Assembly (NCBI RefSeq): GCF_024297145.1
Contig: NZ_JANCTC010000013.1
Coordinates: 62,001 to 126,000, forward strand
Direction of reading: 5' to 3'
From: Mesorhizobium sp. LMG 17147
Lineage (GTDB): Bacteria > Pseudomonadota > Alphaproteobacteria > Rhizobiales > Rhizobiaceae
DNA: 64,000 nucleotides
The notes under the pieces are model-generated. The model was not told where the DNA came from, ran no database searches, and saw nothing but the letters and a program-made list of their open reading frames with translations. Shown piece by piece: positions 19,799 to 28,065 of this stretch (the first letter of the stretch is position 1; each line of letters begins with the position of its first letter). A program made the position numbers and the translations under genes.

Positions 19799-20227
19799 AT
19801 GAGCCATGTGACGTTATTGACCGGGCCGGAGCGGCGGCGTCGGCTGGATTGGAGGCCAGCATCTGATGACGCGACCTTTTCCAACGATCTTCGCGAGCGG
19901 GTTGTGGCGGCGGTTTTGAGTGGTGGTGAAAGCCGCCGGTCTGCCGCCAAACGGTTCGGCATTTCGGTTTCGGCCGCGGTGAAGCTGTTGCAGCGTCATG
20001 GGACGACCGGCTCGGTGGCACCGGGCAAGATGGGTGGACACCGCAAGAGAGTGCTTGAGCCGCACCGTGCCTTCATCGAGGCGCGTATACGTGAGACGCC
20101 GCATCTGACGCTGCATGGTCTTAAGGATGAGTTGGCTGGCCGTGGGGTGAAGGTTTCCCACAACGCGGTGTGGCTGTTCCTGCGCCGCGAGGGCCTGAGC
20201 TTCAAAAAAAACGCTGTTCGCCCTTGA
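19799..20227 (+). CDS. IS630-family transposase, N-terminal part (OrfA)
   Basis: 142 residues with a helix-turn-helix DNA-binding domain: LRERVVAAVLSGGESRRSAA, KRFGISVSAAVKLLQRHG and a second one (HLTLHGLKDELAGRGVKVSH). The frame ends shortly after the A8 run at 20204-20211 (SFKKNAVRP, stop). Alone it would lack the catalytic domain; I infer frameshifting to OrfB. The exact start is uncertain; TTG/ATG starts downstream, nearer LRERV, are possible. Confidence 0.8.
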   Translation: MSHVTLLTGPERRRRLDWRPASDDATFSNDLRERVVAAVLSGGESRRSAAKRFGISVSAAVKLLQRHGTTGSVAPGKMGGHRKRVLEPHRAFIEARIRETPHLTLHGLKDELAGRGVKVSHNAVWLFLRREGLSFKKNAVRP

Positions 20228-20231
20228 GCTG

Positions 20232-20816
20232 GTGCGCGCTGATGTTGCCCGCAGGCGTCGGCGATGGCGATCTTGGCAGGCGGGCCTCGATCCACAGTGC
20301 CTGGTCTTCATCGATGAGACCTGGATCAAGACCAACATGGCTCCGCTGCGAGGTTGGGGGCCGAAGGGCAAGCGGCTGCGCGGCTTGGCTCCGCACGGCC
20401 ACTGGCGCACGCTGACCTTCCTTGGCGCGCTGCGCTGGGATCGGCTCGCGGCACCCTGCGTCTTCAACGGACCAATCAACGGCCAATGCTTTCGCGCCTA
20501 TGTAGAACAGCAACTCGTAGCCGTGCTGAAGCCAGGCGACATAGTCGTCTTGGACAATCTGGGAAGTCATAAGTCGGTGGCCATCAGGCAAATGATCAAG
20601 GCTGCCGGCGCCAGGCTTTGGTACCTGCCGCCCTACTCTCCGGACCTCAATCCGATCGAACACGCCTTCGCTAAGATCAAACACTGGATGCGCCAGGCTC
20701 AGAAACGAACCGTCGAGGATACGTGGCGCCACATCGGACACCTCGTCGAAACCATCGAGGCTGCCGAATGCAAGAACTACTTCGCAAACGCAGGCTACGC
20801 TTCCGTCAAAACGTGA
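20232..20816 (+). CDS. IS630-family transposase, catalytic part (OrfB)
   Basis: The DDE domain of IS630/Tc1-mariner-like transposases: LVFIDETWIKTNMAPLRGW (first Asp), GDIVVLDNLGSHKS (second Asp), and YLPPYSPDLNPIEHAFAKIK (third acidic residue, Glu). The frame is open upstream to the A8 run at 20204-20211, so it is probably made as a fusion with OrfA and not from its own start. No internal damage seen. Confidence 0.85.
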   Translation: MRADVARRRRRWRSWQAGLDPQCLVFIDETWIKTNMAPLRGWGPKGKRLRGLAPHGHWRTLTFLGALRWDRLAAPCVFNGPINGQCFRAYVEQQLVAVLKPGDIVVLDNLGSHKSVAIRQMIKAAGARLWYLPPYSPDLNPIEHAFAKIKHWMRQAQKRTVEDTWRHIGHLVETIEAAECKNYFANAGYASVKT

Positions 20817-20861
20817 AAGGCTCTAGTTCCAAAACAGCCTGTCCGGCCACTGATTGAAGGC

Positions 20862-21754
20862 TCAGTTGTTGCTGACGAGAGCTAGGATCTCGTGGGCGCG
20901 CCGCACCACTGGCGGATCTATCATTTTGCCATAGAACGAGAATGCAGAGAGGCCGCGCGTTGCGGCATCATTTTCTGCCGCGACGACCTTATGGCCCACT
21001 CGAGTTCCTGGGCGCTTGGCGAGAAAGTCTCATTGAATATGGCCACCTGTGTCGGATGGATCGCCAAGGCTCCGGCAAAGCCAAGCCGCCGCGCATGTAC
21101 CGCGGTTTCACGCAGTTTATGCGTGTCCCAGAACTCGCCGATGCTTCCTATGAAGCCAAGCGGGATCAAGCCGGCCGCACGGGCGGCAAACAGAACAGAA
21201 AGGTTCGGCGCCAACAGTAGGTCGAACTCCGGGGCACCGCCAACAGCGGCACTGAAATCTTCAGGACCGAGCGCCATTGCGACCATCCTTGGATGCGCCG
21301 ACGCAATGGCCGCAAGCTCTTGCAAGGCGCCCGGAGTCTCGATCTGAGCGAGGAACCGGATACGTCCCGGCGCAAGATTTCTTTCCCTTTCAAGTTCTGA
21401 AACCGCATTCGCGATCTCTCGTACCCACTCTGCCGAATCCGTCTTCGGAAGAACAAGCGCGTCAACACCCGCTATCACTGCTGCGTCAAGATCGACCCCC
21501 AAAGCGCGCAAACCATGATTAACGCGGACCAAAACAGATGCGCCTTTCCGGCCCACCTTGGCCACGCATTCAGGAAGCTGCCGCCGTGCTTCTCCCTTCT
21601 GATCCTGGGGAACGGAACCCTCGAGGTCGAGTATGACGCCATCCGCACCCCGCTCATGGGCCGTCTCCACAAAGCGCGGTACGTGAGTGGGTACGAAGAG
21701 CAGGGATCTCCAGCGTAGAGCGGTTTCAACTGACGGAAGGGTGTCCGCGATCAT
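20862..21754 (-). pseudogene. citE-like gene, copy 2, C-terminal frameshift
   Basis: Same family and start context (ATG 21754) as the copy at 698-1590. The readable frame is intact to about residue 250 and stops at 20921 after an out-of-frame tail. In the next frame the proper C-terminus (SAFSFYGKMIDPPVVRRAH) runs to a stop at 20862-20864. The span is again 893 bp, meaning one lost base, here near 20991-20996 (GCCCAT became GCCAT). That is a different site from copy 1, so the two genes were broken separately. The first ~180 bp of the gene are nearly identical to copy 1, and the rest differs at roughly one base in ten. Confidence 0.85.
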
Positions 21755-21886
21755 TGAGTCACCTCTGCAATCAATCTTAGCGAGCGTGACGGCAGTGGGC
21801 TTGCTGGATGGCCGACGCGCTGAGATGATCCGAGGTACACAGGCTTTTCGCAAACCGCGAGCGCACTCCCTTACTCAGATGCGCGC

Positions 21887-23056
21887 TCACGCTGACGCGG
21901 CTCTGTCGCGCAAAAGCCCCAGAACCTCCTCGCGGACGGCCTCAGTATGTGCGCCAAGAGCTGGAACCGAGCGCAGCAAGGGGTGCTCCGAGTTGAAAAT
22001 CGCAGCTGGCGCTATCGTCTCGACGGTTCCTTCGGGTGTGCCAACCTCCACCCTGCGAATGTGTGGATGCCTTGATACATCCACCACCTCGTTCAGCCGG
22101 CCATATGCAAGGCCGGCCGCCTCAAGCTCCTGCATCGCTTGGTGGCAGGATAGTTCGGAAAACCGGCGTTCAATGATGTCGTCAAGCTGCGCACGGTGAC
22201 TGAGACGCTCCATATTATCAGCAAACCCAGATGCGCGTGTAAGCTCCGGCTGCTTCAGGAATTTCTCGCAGAAATTTACCCATTCACGGTCACTCTGAAC
22301 CGAAAAGATAACCTCTTTACCATCGGCACAACGATAGGTCCCATACGGCGCCAGCGACGGGTGTTTCACACCCGCGCGTACCGTATGGTAGCCGCTGTAG
22401 TCGTGTTGCAGAACTGGAACATTCATCCAATCGGCGACGGCATCAAACAGTGACACTTGGATGCTTGTCCCTTCGCCGGTGACCTCGCGGTGATAAAGGG
22501 CCTGAAGAATGGCACTATGCGCTGTCATGCCCGCCGAGATGTCGCAAACCGAGACCCCTACACGCGCGGCCCCTTGTTGGTTGCCGGTGATCGCGCATAG
22601 ACCTGTCTCAGCCTGGACGATGAGATCATAGGCCTTCAAATGGGAATACGGACCTGTCTCCCCGAAACCAGAGATGTCGCAGGTGATCAGCCGCGGAAAG
22701 CGTCGACGGAGATCCGCGGACCCGAAACCCAGTTTTTCGATGCTGCCCGGCTTCAGATTCTGGATAAAGACGTCGGCAACGGCAACAAGCGTGTTTAGGA
22801 CGGCGCGGTCCGCCTCCGATCTCAGGTCCAGGCACACCGACTCCTTACCCCGGTTGAGCCAGACGAAGTAAGCGCTTTGTCCCCGCACCAACTTGTCGTA
22901 GTCGCGGGCAAAGTCTCCTTCGGGCCTTTCGACCTTGATGACACGTGCGCCGGCGTCAGCAAGACGAGAAGATGCGTAAGGCGCGGCCACTGCCTGCTCC
23001 ACGGCTACGACAGTGATCCCCTCAAGAGAGTTCTGCATGCGACACCGTGTTTTCAT
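21887..23056 (-). CDS. CaiB/BaiF family III CoA-transferase, copy 2
   Basis: 389 residues; from residue 7 onward identical to the 383-residue copy 1. Here the natural start is kept: ATG 23056 overlaps the stop of the upstream methylaspartate ammonia-lyase remnant as ATGA, the classic arrangement for translational coupling. Catalytic Asp in VGVSVCDISAGM. As the upstream gene is reduced to its last ~40 codons and the original promoter is gone, expression would depend on read-through. Role as for copy 1: CoA transfer to a dicarboxylate, probably mesaconate, inferred from context. Confidence 0.9.
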   Translation of the reverse strand: MKTRCRMQNSLEGITVVAVEQAVAAPYASSRLADAGARVIKVERPEGDFARDYDKLVRGQSAYFVWLNRGKESVCLDLRSEADRAVLNTLVAVADVFIQNLKPGSIEKLGFGSADLRRRFPRLITCDISGFGETGPYSHLKAYDLIVQAETGLCAITGNQQGAARVGVSVCDISAGMTAHSAILQALYHREVTGEGTSIQVSLFDAVADWMNVPVLQHDYSGYHTVRAGVKHPSLAPYGTYRCADGKEVIFSVQSDREWVNFCEKFLKQPELTRASGFADNMERLSHRAQLDDIIERRFSELSCHQAMQELEAAGLAYGRLNEVVDVSRHPHIRRVEVGTPEGTVETIAPAAIFNSEHPLLRSVPALGAHTEAVREEVLGLLRDRAASA

Positions 23057-23176
23057 CCAACGTTTTCATTTTGATCCCGACGACGGTTCAGCATCGCCAG
23101 CAAACGGTTTTGTTCATTCCCAACAATCGAGAATGCCTCGTCGAAACCCATTCCGGGCTTTGCAAGCATCATGTCG
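23053..23176 (-). pseudogene. 3' remnant of methylaspartate ammonia-lyase, copy 2
   Basis: The last ~40 codons only (MMLAKPGMGFDEAFSIVGNE, QNRLLAMLNRRRDQNENVG, stop TGA 23053-23055). The homology to copy 1 ends cleanly at 23176/3012, where Tn3-type transposase sequence begins on the other strand. It preserves the ancestral stop that copy 1 has lost. Confidence 0.92.
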
Positions 23177-23487
23177 AAGGGATTTGCCACGCGATGATCG
23201 ACGCCAACGAGAAAGGCGAAGACGTAAGTTCGGCGATCGACCGCACGGTGCATTGGCGCGAGTTCGTCAGAAGCGTGCAGGCCGTCGACAGGCTGATCGC
23301 CCCGGATGTTGTCGACGGCAAGACCGACCTGCTCTCGCGCTATCCGACGGCCGGGAAGATGGCGCCGGATTTTCTTTCGACTTTCGTGTTCCGCGGCCAC
23401 TCCGTGGCAGCCAATCTCTTGCGGGCTCTGGCGACGATCACCGATCTCTATCGGATGGGCAAGCGTCACCAAGATCATCAAGGATGA
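23177..23487 (+). pseudogene. Tn3-family transposase fragment
   Basis: CHAMIDANEKGEDVSSAIDR, TVHWREFVRSVQAVDRLIAP and ALATITDLYRMGKR match an internal part of Tn3-type TnpA. Neither end of the transposase is present. Its left edge is the exact point where the methylaspartate ammonia-lyase gene is cut, so a Tn3-type event probably removed the rest of that gene. Confidence 0.6.
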
Positions 23488-23641
23488 GGCAGTCAAACCG
23501 ATCGAGCCGGTTGGGCATTTCGGGGAGAACCAGGTCACGTCGGGCTGCCTGCAATTTCTGGACAAGATGGGTGGTACGGGTGGTGAACAGGACGCGAGGG
23601 GCAGACCGTGAGAGCTTGGTCGAGGCAGTTGGATCGCGGGC

Positions 23642-24811
23642 TCAGCTCAGCACGAAAAGTTCCCTTGGTGCCTTTGTGAGCACCTCGACGCCGGAATCGG
23701 TCACGCGAATGCTTTCGCTGAGCACGTAGCCGAAGTCTTCCTCAACCCAGGAACCGAGATGCATGTGGAAGGTCATGTTAGGCTGGAGCACCGTGGTATC
23801 CCCCAGTTTGAGGCTCGTCGTCCTCTCCGTCCACTGAATTCCGATGGCATATCCAGCGCGCGACCGCTTTGTAAACCCGTGCTTCTCGGTCGTGCTGTGG
23901 ATCGCCATGGCCACCTCGCCGCTGACGGCGCCGGCTCGAATCGCATTCAGCCCCGCCTCAAGGCCGGCACGCTGCGCTTCATGGATGCGCAGCAGGCGGT
24001 CGGAGGGTTTGCCGAGGGAATAGGTCCGGCAGATCGGGGCGGTGTAGTCATGCCGAACGCCGGCGATCTCGAGATTGACCTGGGAACCTTCCCGGAGGGT
24101 GTCCTCGCTCCAGGTGGTATGCGGGTTTCCAATTCGCGACGTGGCGCACAGAAAGGGCGTCGCGATCCATGTTCCAACCTTGCCGTTCGCTCCGCGCGCA
24201 AGCGTTCCCACAATCTCGGCGATGGCATCGGCCTCCCGCAGGCCGGGGCGCATGACTTCCGCGGCCCTAAGGACACCGGCGTCTGAAATCGCGGCTGCCT
24301 CACGCATGACTGCAATCTCCAGCTCGGACTTGAGCGTGCGTATGCGGGTGACCACGTTCGAGAAATCCTCGATGCGTGCCTGCGGCAGCCGGCTTTTAAA
24401 CTTTTGCGCTGAGTCGACCGTGAGGTCGCACATCTCAAACCCGATTCCACTTGGCCCGAGTCCTTGGTCCAGCAGGAAATCGATTACCGCGTCATAGCCG
24501 TTCTTGTCGGGGTTCGCCATCATCTCTTCGGAGTAGCCAATTATGCTGTCGCGTTCCATGAACGTCTCCTGCACGGCCGCCGCGACGTCCATCCAGCGCA
24601 GAACGAAGACCGGCTCTTCTCGGGAGGCAAGAACCAGGACCCCACGCGTGTCATAAGAGTGGGCAACTGATCCCGTGAGGTATGTAATATGCGCATTTTC
24701 GGTGATCACAACCGCGGCGATATCACGCTCCGCCATTTTCGTTTTGACTGCGGCGAGCCTGCGCAAATATTCCGAGCGTGGGAACACCTGAGGACCTTTA
24801 ACGACTTCCAT
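23642..24811 (-). CDS. M24-family hydrolase (creatinase/ectoine-hydrolase DoeA-like)
   Basis: 389 residues from ATG 24811 (GGGAG six bases upstream). An N-terminal creatinase domain (FPRSEYLRRLAAVKTKMAER; ENAHITYLTGSVAHSYDTRG) is followed by a pita-bread M24 domain. Two positions that bind metal in aminopeptidases are changed: VNLEIAG has Glu for the first Asp and YTAPICRT has Ala for the second. HMHLG and ESIRVTDSGVEVLT remain. This pattern fits metal-free creatinase/DoeA-type C-N hydrolases acting on cyclic or N-substituted amino acids, not a peptidase. It is next to a racemase-like gene and an importer, and a DoeB-like deacylase lies 10 kb away, so ectoine-like substrates are plausible but unproven. 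Confidence 0.85.
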   Translation of the reverse strand: MEVVKGPQVFPRSEYLRRLAAVKTKMAERDIAAVVITENAHITYLTGSVAHSYDTRGVLVLASREEPVFVLRWMDVAAAVQETFMERDSIIGYSEEMMANPDKNGYDAVIDFLLDQGLGPSGIGFEMCDLTVDSAQKFKSRLPQARIEDFSNVVTRIRTLKSELEIAVMREAAAISDAGVLRAAEVMRPGLREADAIAEIVGTLARGANGKVGTWIATPFLCATSRIGNPHTTWSEDTLREGSQVNLEIAGVRHDYTAPICRTYSLGKPSDRLLRIHEAQRAGLEAGLNAIRAGAVSGEVAMAIHSTTEKHGFTKRSRAGYAIGIQWTERTTSLKLGDTTVLQPNMTFHMHLGSWVEEDFGYVLSESIRVTDSGVEVLTKAPRELFVLS

Positions 24812-24905
24812 AAATGACTCCCTTGGACTTGTTTGATGTGGTTCGAGCCTGGAATTGCTCGGTTGGCACTTGCCTTAACTCAACCATCGTTCGCCGGACA
24901 GCTTC

Positions 24906-24949
24906 CGTCAAATGCCGTTCGTATATTGTCTTTATCTAGAAGCGAGATG
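24906..24949 (-). repeat. 44-bp conserved block upstream of the M24 gene (site 1 of 3)
   Basis: Matches 30425-30468 at 38 of 44 bases and, more weakly, 36028-36071. All three lie upstream of minus-strand catabolic genes. Read on the gene strand it encodes SISLLDKDNIRTAFDG, resembling the peptides encoded at the other two sites. It may therefore be the leftover 3' end of a gene, not an operator. Confidence 0.6.
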
Positions 24950-25255
24950 GAGCTACTGCCTGCAATGGTCCGGTGTGGTCGACGGCCTCGGCTTCCGGCG
25001 TTGCAATTATGCCATGTGTGGCCGGCTGAAGGACACACAAGGGAGAGCGGTTTGTTGAAAGCGCGTCCAAATTCGGTCTCAGTAACGCCAAGCGCGGTCT
25101 GACAGCGGCTTGGGATTATAATGAAGGATGCTGCTACATCCTTGGAGAGTTGCGGCGAAGAGGGAGACGTATTCTTTGCATTTGCGCCGTTCCGCCCGAT
25201 AGATCGAACCTTGCGCGACAGGCCGTCGGTGGAGACGGCCGCTGGCACTTGAGAG

Positions 25256-25286
25256 CAATAACCCCCAGTTCTGATGGGGGTTATTG
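25256..25286 (-). terminator. hairpin terminator-like structure
   Basis: Perfect 11-bp arms (left arm ends AATAACCCCC, right arm GGGGGTTATT) with a 9-base loop, 62 bases past the stop of the racemase-like gene. The position suits termination of the minus-strand operon, but the T-run after the stem is poor (TTATTG). Confidence 0.55.
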
Positions 25287-25348
25287 GCTGGAGCAGCGGG
25301 TTTCGTGCCAAGCCAGAATGACAGTGTCTCCCCACTGTCGCGATAGCC

Positions 25349-26092
25349 TCAGGCGATCGACGCCAGCGTCATGCGGTAGAGGTTCCCTAGGTCGTAGGTG
25401 GGCAGCCCTGTGATGCGTCGGATGGCCGGCGCCACCGCCGGAAACCCCGTACACTCAAACAGCAATGCTGCGATCTCCGGATGGGCGGCGCGCAGCCGCA
25501 TCAGGCAGGCGGTGACATCTGCCTCAAGATCGGAGTCCCTGTATGGCGGCGGGGAAACCTTCATCTCATCCCGCGACCAATGCTTCATCACGTTCTGGAA
25601 CCACTGGCCGTCTTCGATTCCGCCAATAGCAACCCTCGAGCGGTCCGCTGGATCGTCGAGCCCGAGCAGATCATGGGTGCAATGCCTCGAGTCGGCGGTT
25701 ACGACGGCGAGTTTGGCGGTCCGCGGCAGTTGGCGTAGCAATGTCGGCGCTAGAAGCAGGCTCGACATCACCACGGGTACATTCACCGACGCGGCCACCG
25801 CCTCTTGATGGCGGATGAAGAAGCCGCAGTCCGAGGTTATGACCACGGCGCCTCTCTCAACCGCCCGACGGGCGGCTGCAATGCAGGCCAATTCCAGCGC
25901 CGGATTGCCACAGATGACGTCATTCGCCCAAGCTCCCGCGACCGTCTCCGTGACGATGGGAAAATCGTACGTCGTCGGTTGTTGCATCGAGCCCGTCACG
26001 CCGGTTACCGATGGAAACGTGTCGAGCGACCGTCTGGATTCGCGTTGTTCAAGTAGCAGGAGTCCGAGAGAGCTTGAGGTCTGTGATGACAT
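25349..26092 (-). CDS. Asp/Glu/hydantoin racemase-superfamily protein
   Basis: 247 residues from ATG 26092, with AGGAG upstream (an in-frame 26260 start would add an atypical 56-residue leader). The two cysteines expected in this superfamily are present in VVITSDCGFFI and LLFECTGFPA, along with LAVVTADSR and GLPTYDLGNL. Members include aspartate and hydantoin racemases, maleate isomerase, arylmalonate decarboxylase and the EutA protein of ectoine catabolism. It lies directly downstream of the importer permease (173 bp) on the same strand and ahead of the M24 hydrolase, implying action on the imported substrate or a product of it. Exact reaction unknown. Confidence 0.82.
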   Translation of the reverse strand: MSSQTSSSLGLLLLEQRESRRSLDTFPSVTGVTGSMQQPTTYDFPIVTETVAGAWANDVICGNPALELACIAAARRAVERGAVVITSDCGFFIRHQEAVAASVNVPVVMSSLLLAPTLLRQLPRTAKLAVVTADSRHCTHDLLGLDDPADRSRVAIGGIEDGQWFQNVMKHWSRDEMKVSPPPYRDSDLEADVTACLMRLRAAHPEIAALLFECTGFPAVAPAIRRITGLPTYDLGNLYRMTLASIA

Positions 26093-26265
26093 GGACGAAA
26101 TCTCCTCTAGCAGCCCGTATTTGTCCCGACACCTGGTAGTAGAGCTATAACGGGCTAACCTTCGCCGATACACGCTGATCTTTGATGTTGATGCCGCAAT
26201 GACAGTGACCGTTCCTGACTGTTTCCGAAGCGGTCCATTGTTTGAGGATGCCTGATACACGTATC

Positions 26266-28065
26266 TTAAGCCGCGACGTCCGGCAGCGCGCGCTTGCCCG
26301 CCGGACTAGGCCGCAAGCCCGATAAATAGAGGACGATTAAACCGAACACTGGCACAAGGATCATTAGAGACGCCACTGCAGCAATTGTCGGGTCGATCTG
26401 ATGGCGAATACCCTCCCACATCTTCAGAGGCAGGGTGCGGATCGCAAGTCCGCCTACCAGCGATGTAACGACGATCTCATCGAAGGAACTGAGGAACGCG
26501 AACACGGCACCGCCGATTATGCCCGGCCGTATCAGCGGTAGCGTTACCCTTACAAAGGTCTGCAACGGCCCGGCCCGCATGCTCTTCGCCGCCTGCTCCA
26601 GCCGCGGATCAAAATTCGCCAGCGTAGCAGCGACGATCACGACGACATAGCCGATAGCGCCGATGCTATGCGCCAGGACGATGCCGGTCATTGAGCCGAG
26701 CAGTCCGAGTTTGAGCAGCCCGAGATAGGCCGCGATACCGACAACGATAACCGGAAAGGTAATCGGCGTCAGGATAACCAAGGTCAGGAAGCTGCGCAGC
26801 CGCGGAAGGGTGCGGTTGATGCCGTAGGCCGCAAGCGTGCCGACGATGGTTGATAGGATGGCAACCACAACGCCGATCTTTATGCTGATCCAGGCGGCGT
26901 CGTACCAGGATGGATCGCCAAAGAAGGAACGGTACCACTGCAGTGAAAGGCCGGGGGGTGGGAATTCCAAAAAACTCCCCGCGCTGAACGACATGATGAC
27001 GACCAGGAGTTCCGGCAACAGCAGGTAGAACATGACGAGCACTACGAACACCGTGCCGACGATGTTCGACCAGCGGCTGTCACTGCCCGCCCGGTAGAGC
27101 TGTGCCTTCCAACGCTTCGCCCGAAGGGGAGTGAGAAGCTCGCTCACACGGCGTTTCATCAAGTCGAATGGCCGGCTCCGCCAAGAATTTCGCGTGGATT
27201 GCGCCGTACGGCCCTGCGTACCGGAAAGGTCGAGACCGAATATCGAGAGCACGACGACGGCGAGCCCCAGTAGGACAAACGCCGCGGCGGAAACGCGCGC
27301 CATATTAAAGGACGTTTGGACCTGCGACGCGATGAAGGTTGATAGCATGGCGTCTCCTATCCCGCCGAGGGCGGCCGGCGTGATGTAGAAGCCGAGGCAG
27401 ATAACAAAGACCAACAGGCAGCCACTTCGCACACCCGGAATGCTGAGCGGGAAGAAAATGCGCCAAAAGGTGTCAAAAGGCCGGGCACCCATGCTCCGCC
27501 CCGCTGCCATCAGTGACCTGTCAATCCCCATCATGACGCTGATCAGAGGCAAGATCATCAAGGGCAGCATTATGTGCACCATCCCGATATAGAGGGCAAT
27601 GCGGCTGTATATGAGCGGCAGCGGACTGGAGATAAGCCCGAGATCGAGCAACAGATTGTTGATCAGCCCGCGATCGCCAAGAATCACGACCCATGCATAG
27701 GTCCGCACTAATCCACTTGTTAAATAGGGAATGATCACAAGAACGATGAGCGTCGTGCGTAGGCGCTTCGACGCGGCCACCATCAAATAGGCCGCAGGAT
27801 ACCCGATGACGAGACAGATGGCGGTAGCTACTGCGCTAATCTCCGCGGTCTGATAGAGCACACGGATATTTGCCGGTTGGCCAAAAAAGGCCTGATAATT
27901 AACGAGCGAGAAGACCGGCGCATTGAGGCTACTCAGGAACAGCAGGATGATCGGCATCCCGAATACTACGAGTAGGACGGCGAAAGCCGGCATTGTGAGG
28001 ACGGTGGGCATTCGGCCCAGTTTCTGAAAAAACATCTTCATCCCGGGTACCCTCTCTACGCTCAC
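26266..28065 (-). CDS. ABC importer permease, two fused membrane domains
   Basis: 599 residues with two binding-protein-dependent permease domains in one chain, as in Fe(III)/polyamine-type fused permeases. The first (about 20-290) holds the coupling loop AAGRSMGARPFDTFWRIFFP. The second (about 345-585) holds EQAAKSMRAGPLQTFVRVTL. Between them is a charged cytoplasmic linker. It starts with a GTG at 28065 that overlaps the ATPase stop (GTGA); ATG 28041 is an alternative. Operon order is binding protein, ATPase, permease, racemase-like. A decayed paralogue of the first third is at 5060-5620. Confidence 0.93.
   Translation of the reverse strand: MSVERVPGMKMFFQKLGRMPTVLTMPAFAVLLVVFGMPIILLFLSSLNAPVFSLVNYQAFFGQPANIRVLYQTAEISAVATAICLVIGYPAAYLMVAASKRLRTTLIVLVIIPYLTSGLVRTYAWVVILGDRGLINNLLLDLGLISSPLPLIYSRIALYIGMVHIMLPLMILPLISVMMGIDRSLMAAGRSMGARPFDTFWRIFFPLSIPGVRSGCLLVFVICLGFYITPAALGGIGDAMLSTFIASQVQTSFNMARVSAAAFVLLGLAVVVLSIFGLDLSGTQGRTAQSTRNSWRSRPFDLMKRRVSELLTPLRAKRWKAQLYRAGSDSRWSNIVGTVFVVLVMFYLLLPELLVVIMSFSAGSFLEFPPPGLSLQWYRSFFGDPSWYDAAWISIKIGVVVAILSTIVGTLAAYGINRTLPRLRSFLTLVILTPITFPVIVVGIAAYLGLLKLGLLGSMTGIVLAHSIGAIGYVVVIVAATLANFDPRLEQAAKSMRAGPLQTFVRVTLPLIRPGIIGGAVFAFLSSFDEIVVTSLVGGLAIRTLPLKMWEGIRHQIDPTIAAVASLMILVPVFGLIVLYLSGLRPSPAGKRALPDVAA

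Larger units (their letters stand above)
19799..20816 (+). mobile_element. IS630-family insertion sequence (two-ORF transposase)
   Basis: Two consecutive frames encode a complete-looking IS630-type transposase. They are joined at an eight-adenine run (20204-20211), where a ribosome or polymerase slip would fuse them. Terminal inverted repeats could not be fixed by eye. The element separates the amidase remnant from the second citE copy, that is, it sits at the seam of the two duplicated segments. Confidence 0.85.

Noticed and set aside
25060..25095. A possible fourth copy of the conserved upstream block (CGTCCAAATTCGGTCTCAG)
   Set aside because: It needs an insertion and matches only about 15 bases; not distinguishable from chance.
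26266..28065. Treating the 599-residue permease as an artefactual fusion
   Set aside because: Both domains are complete, and fused permeases of this class are known in polyamine/Fe(III)-type importers.
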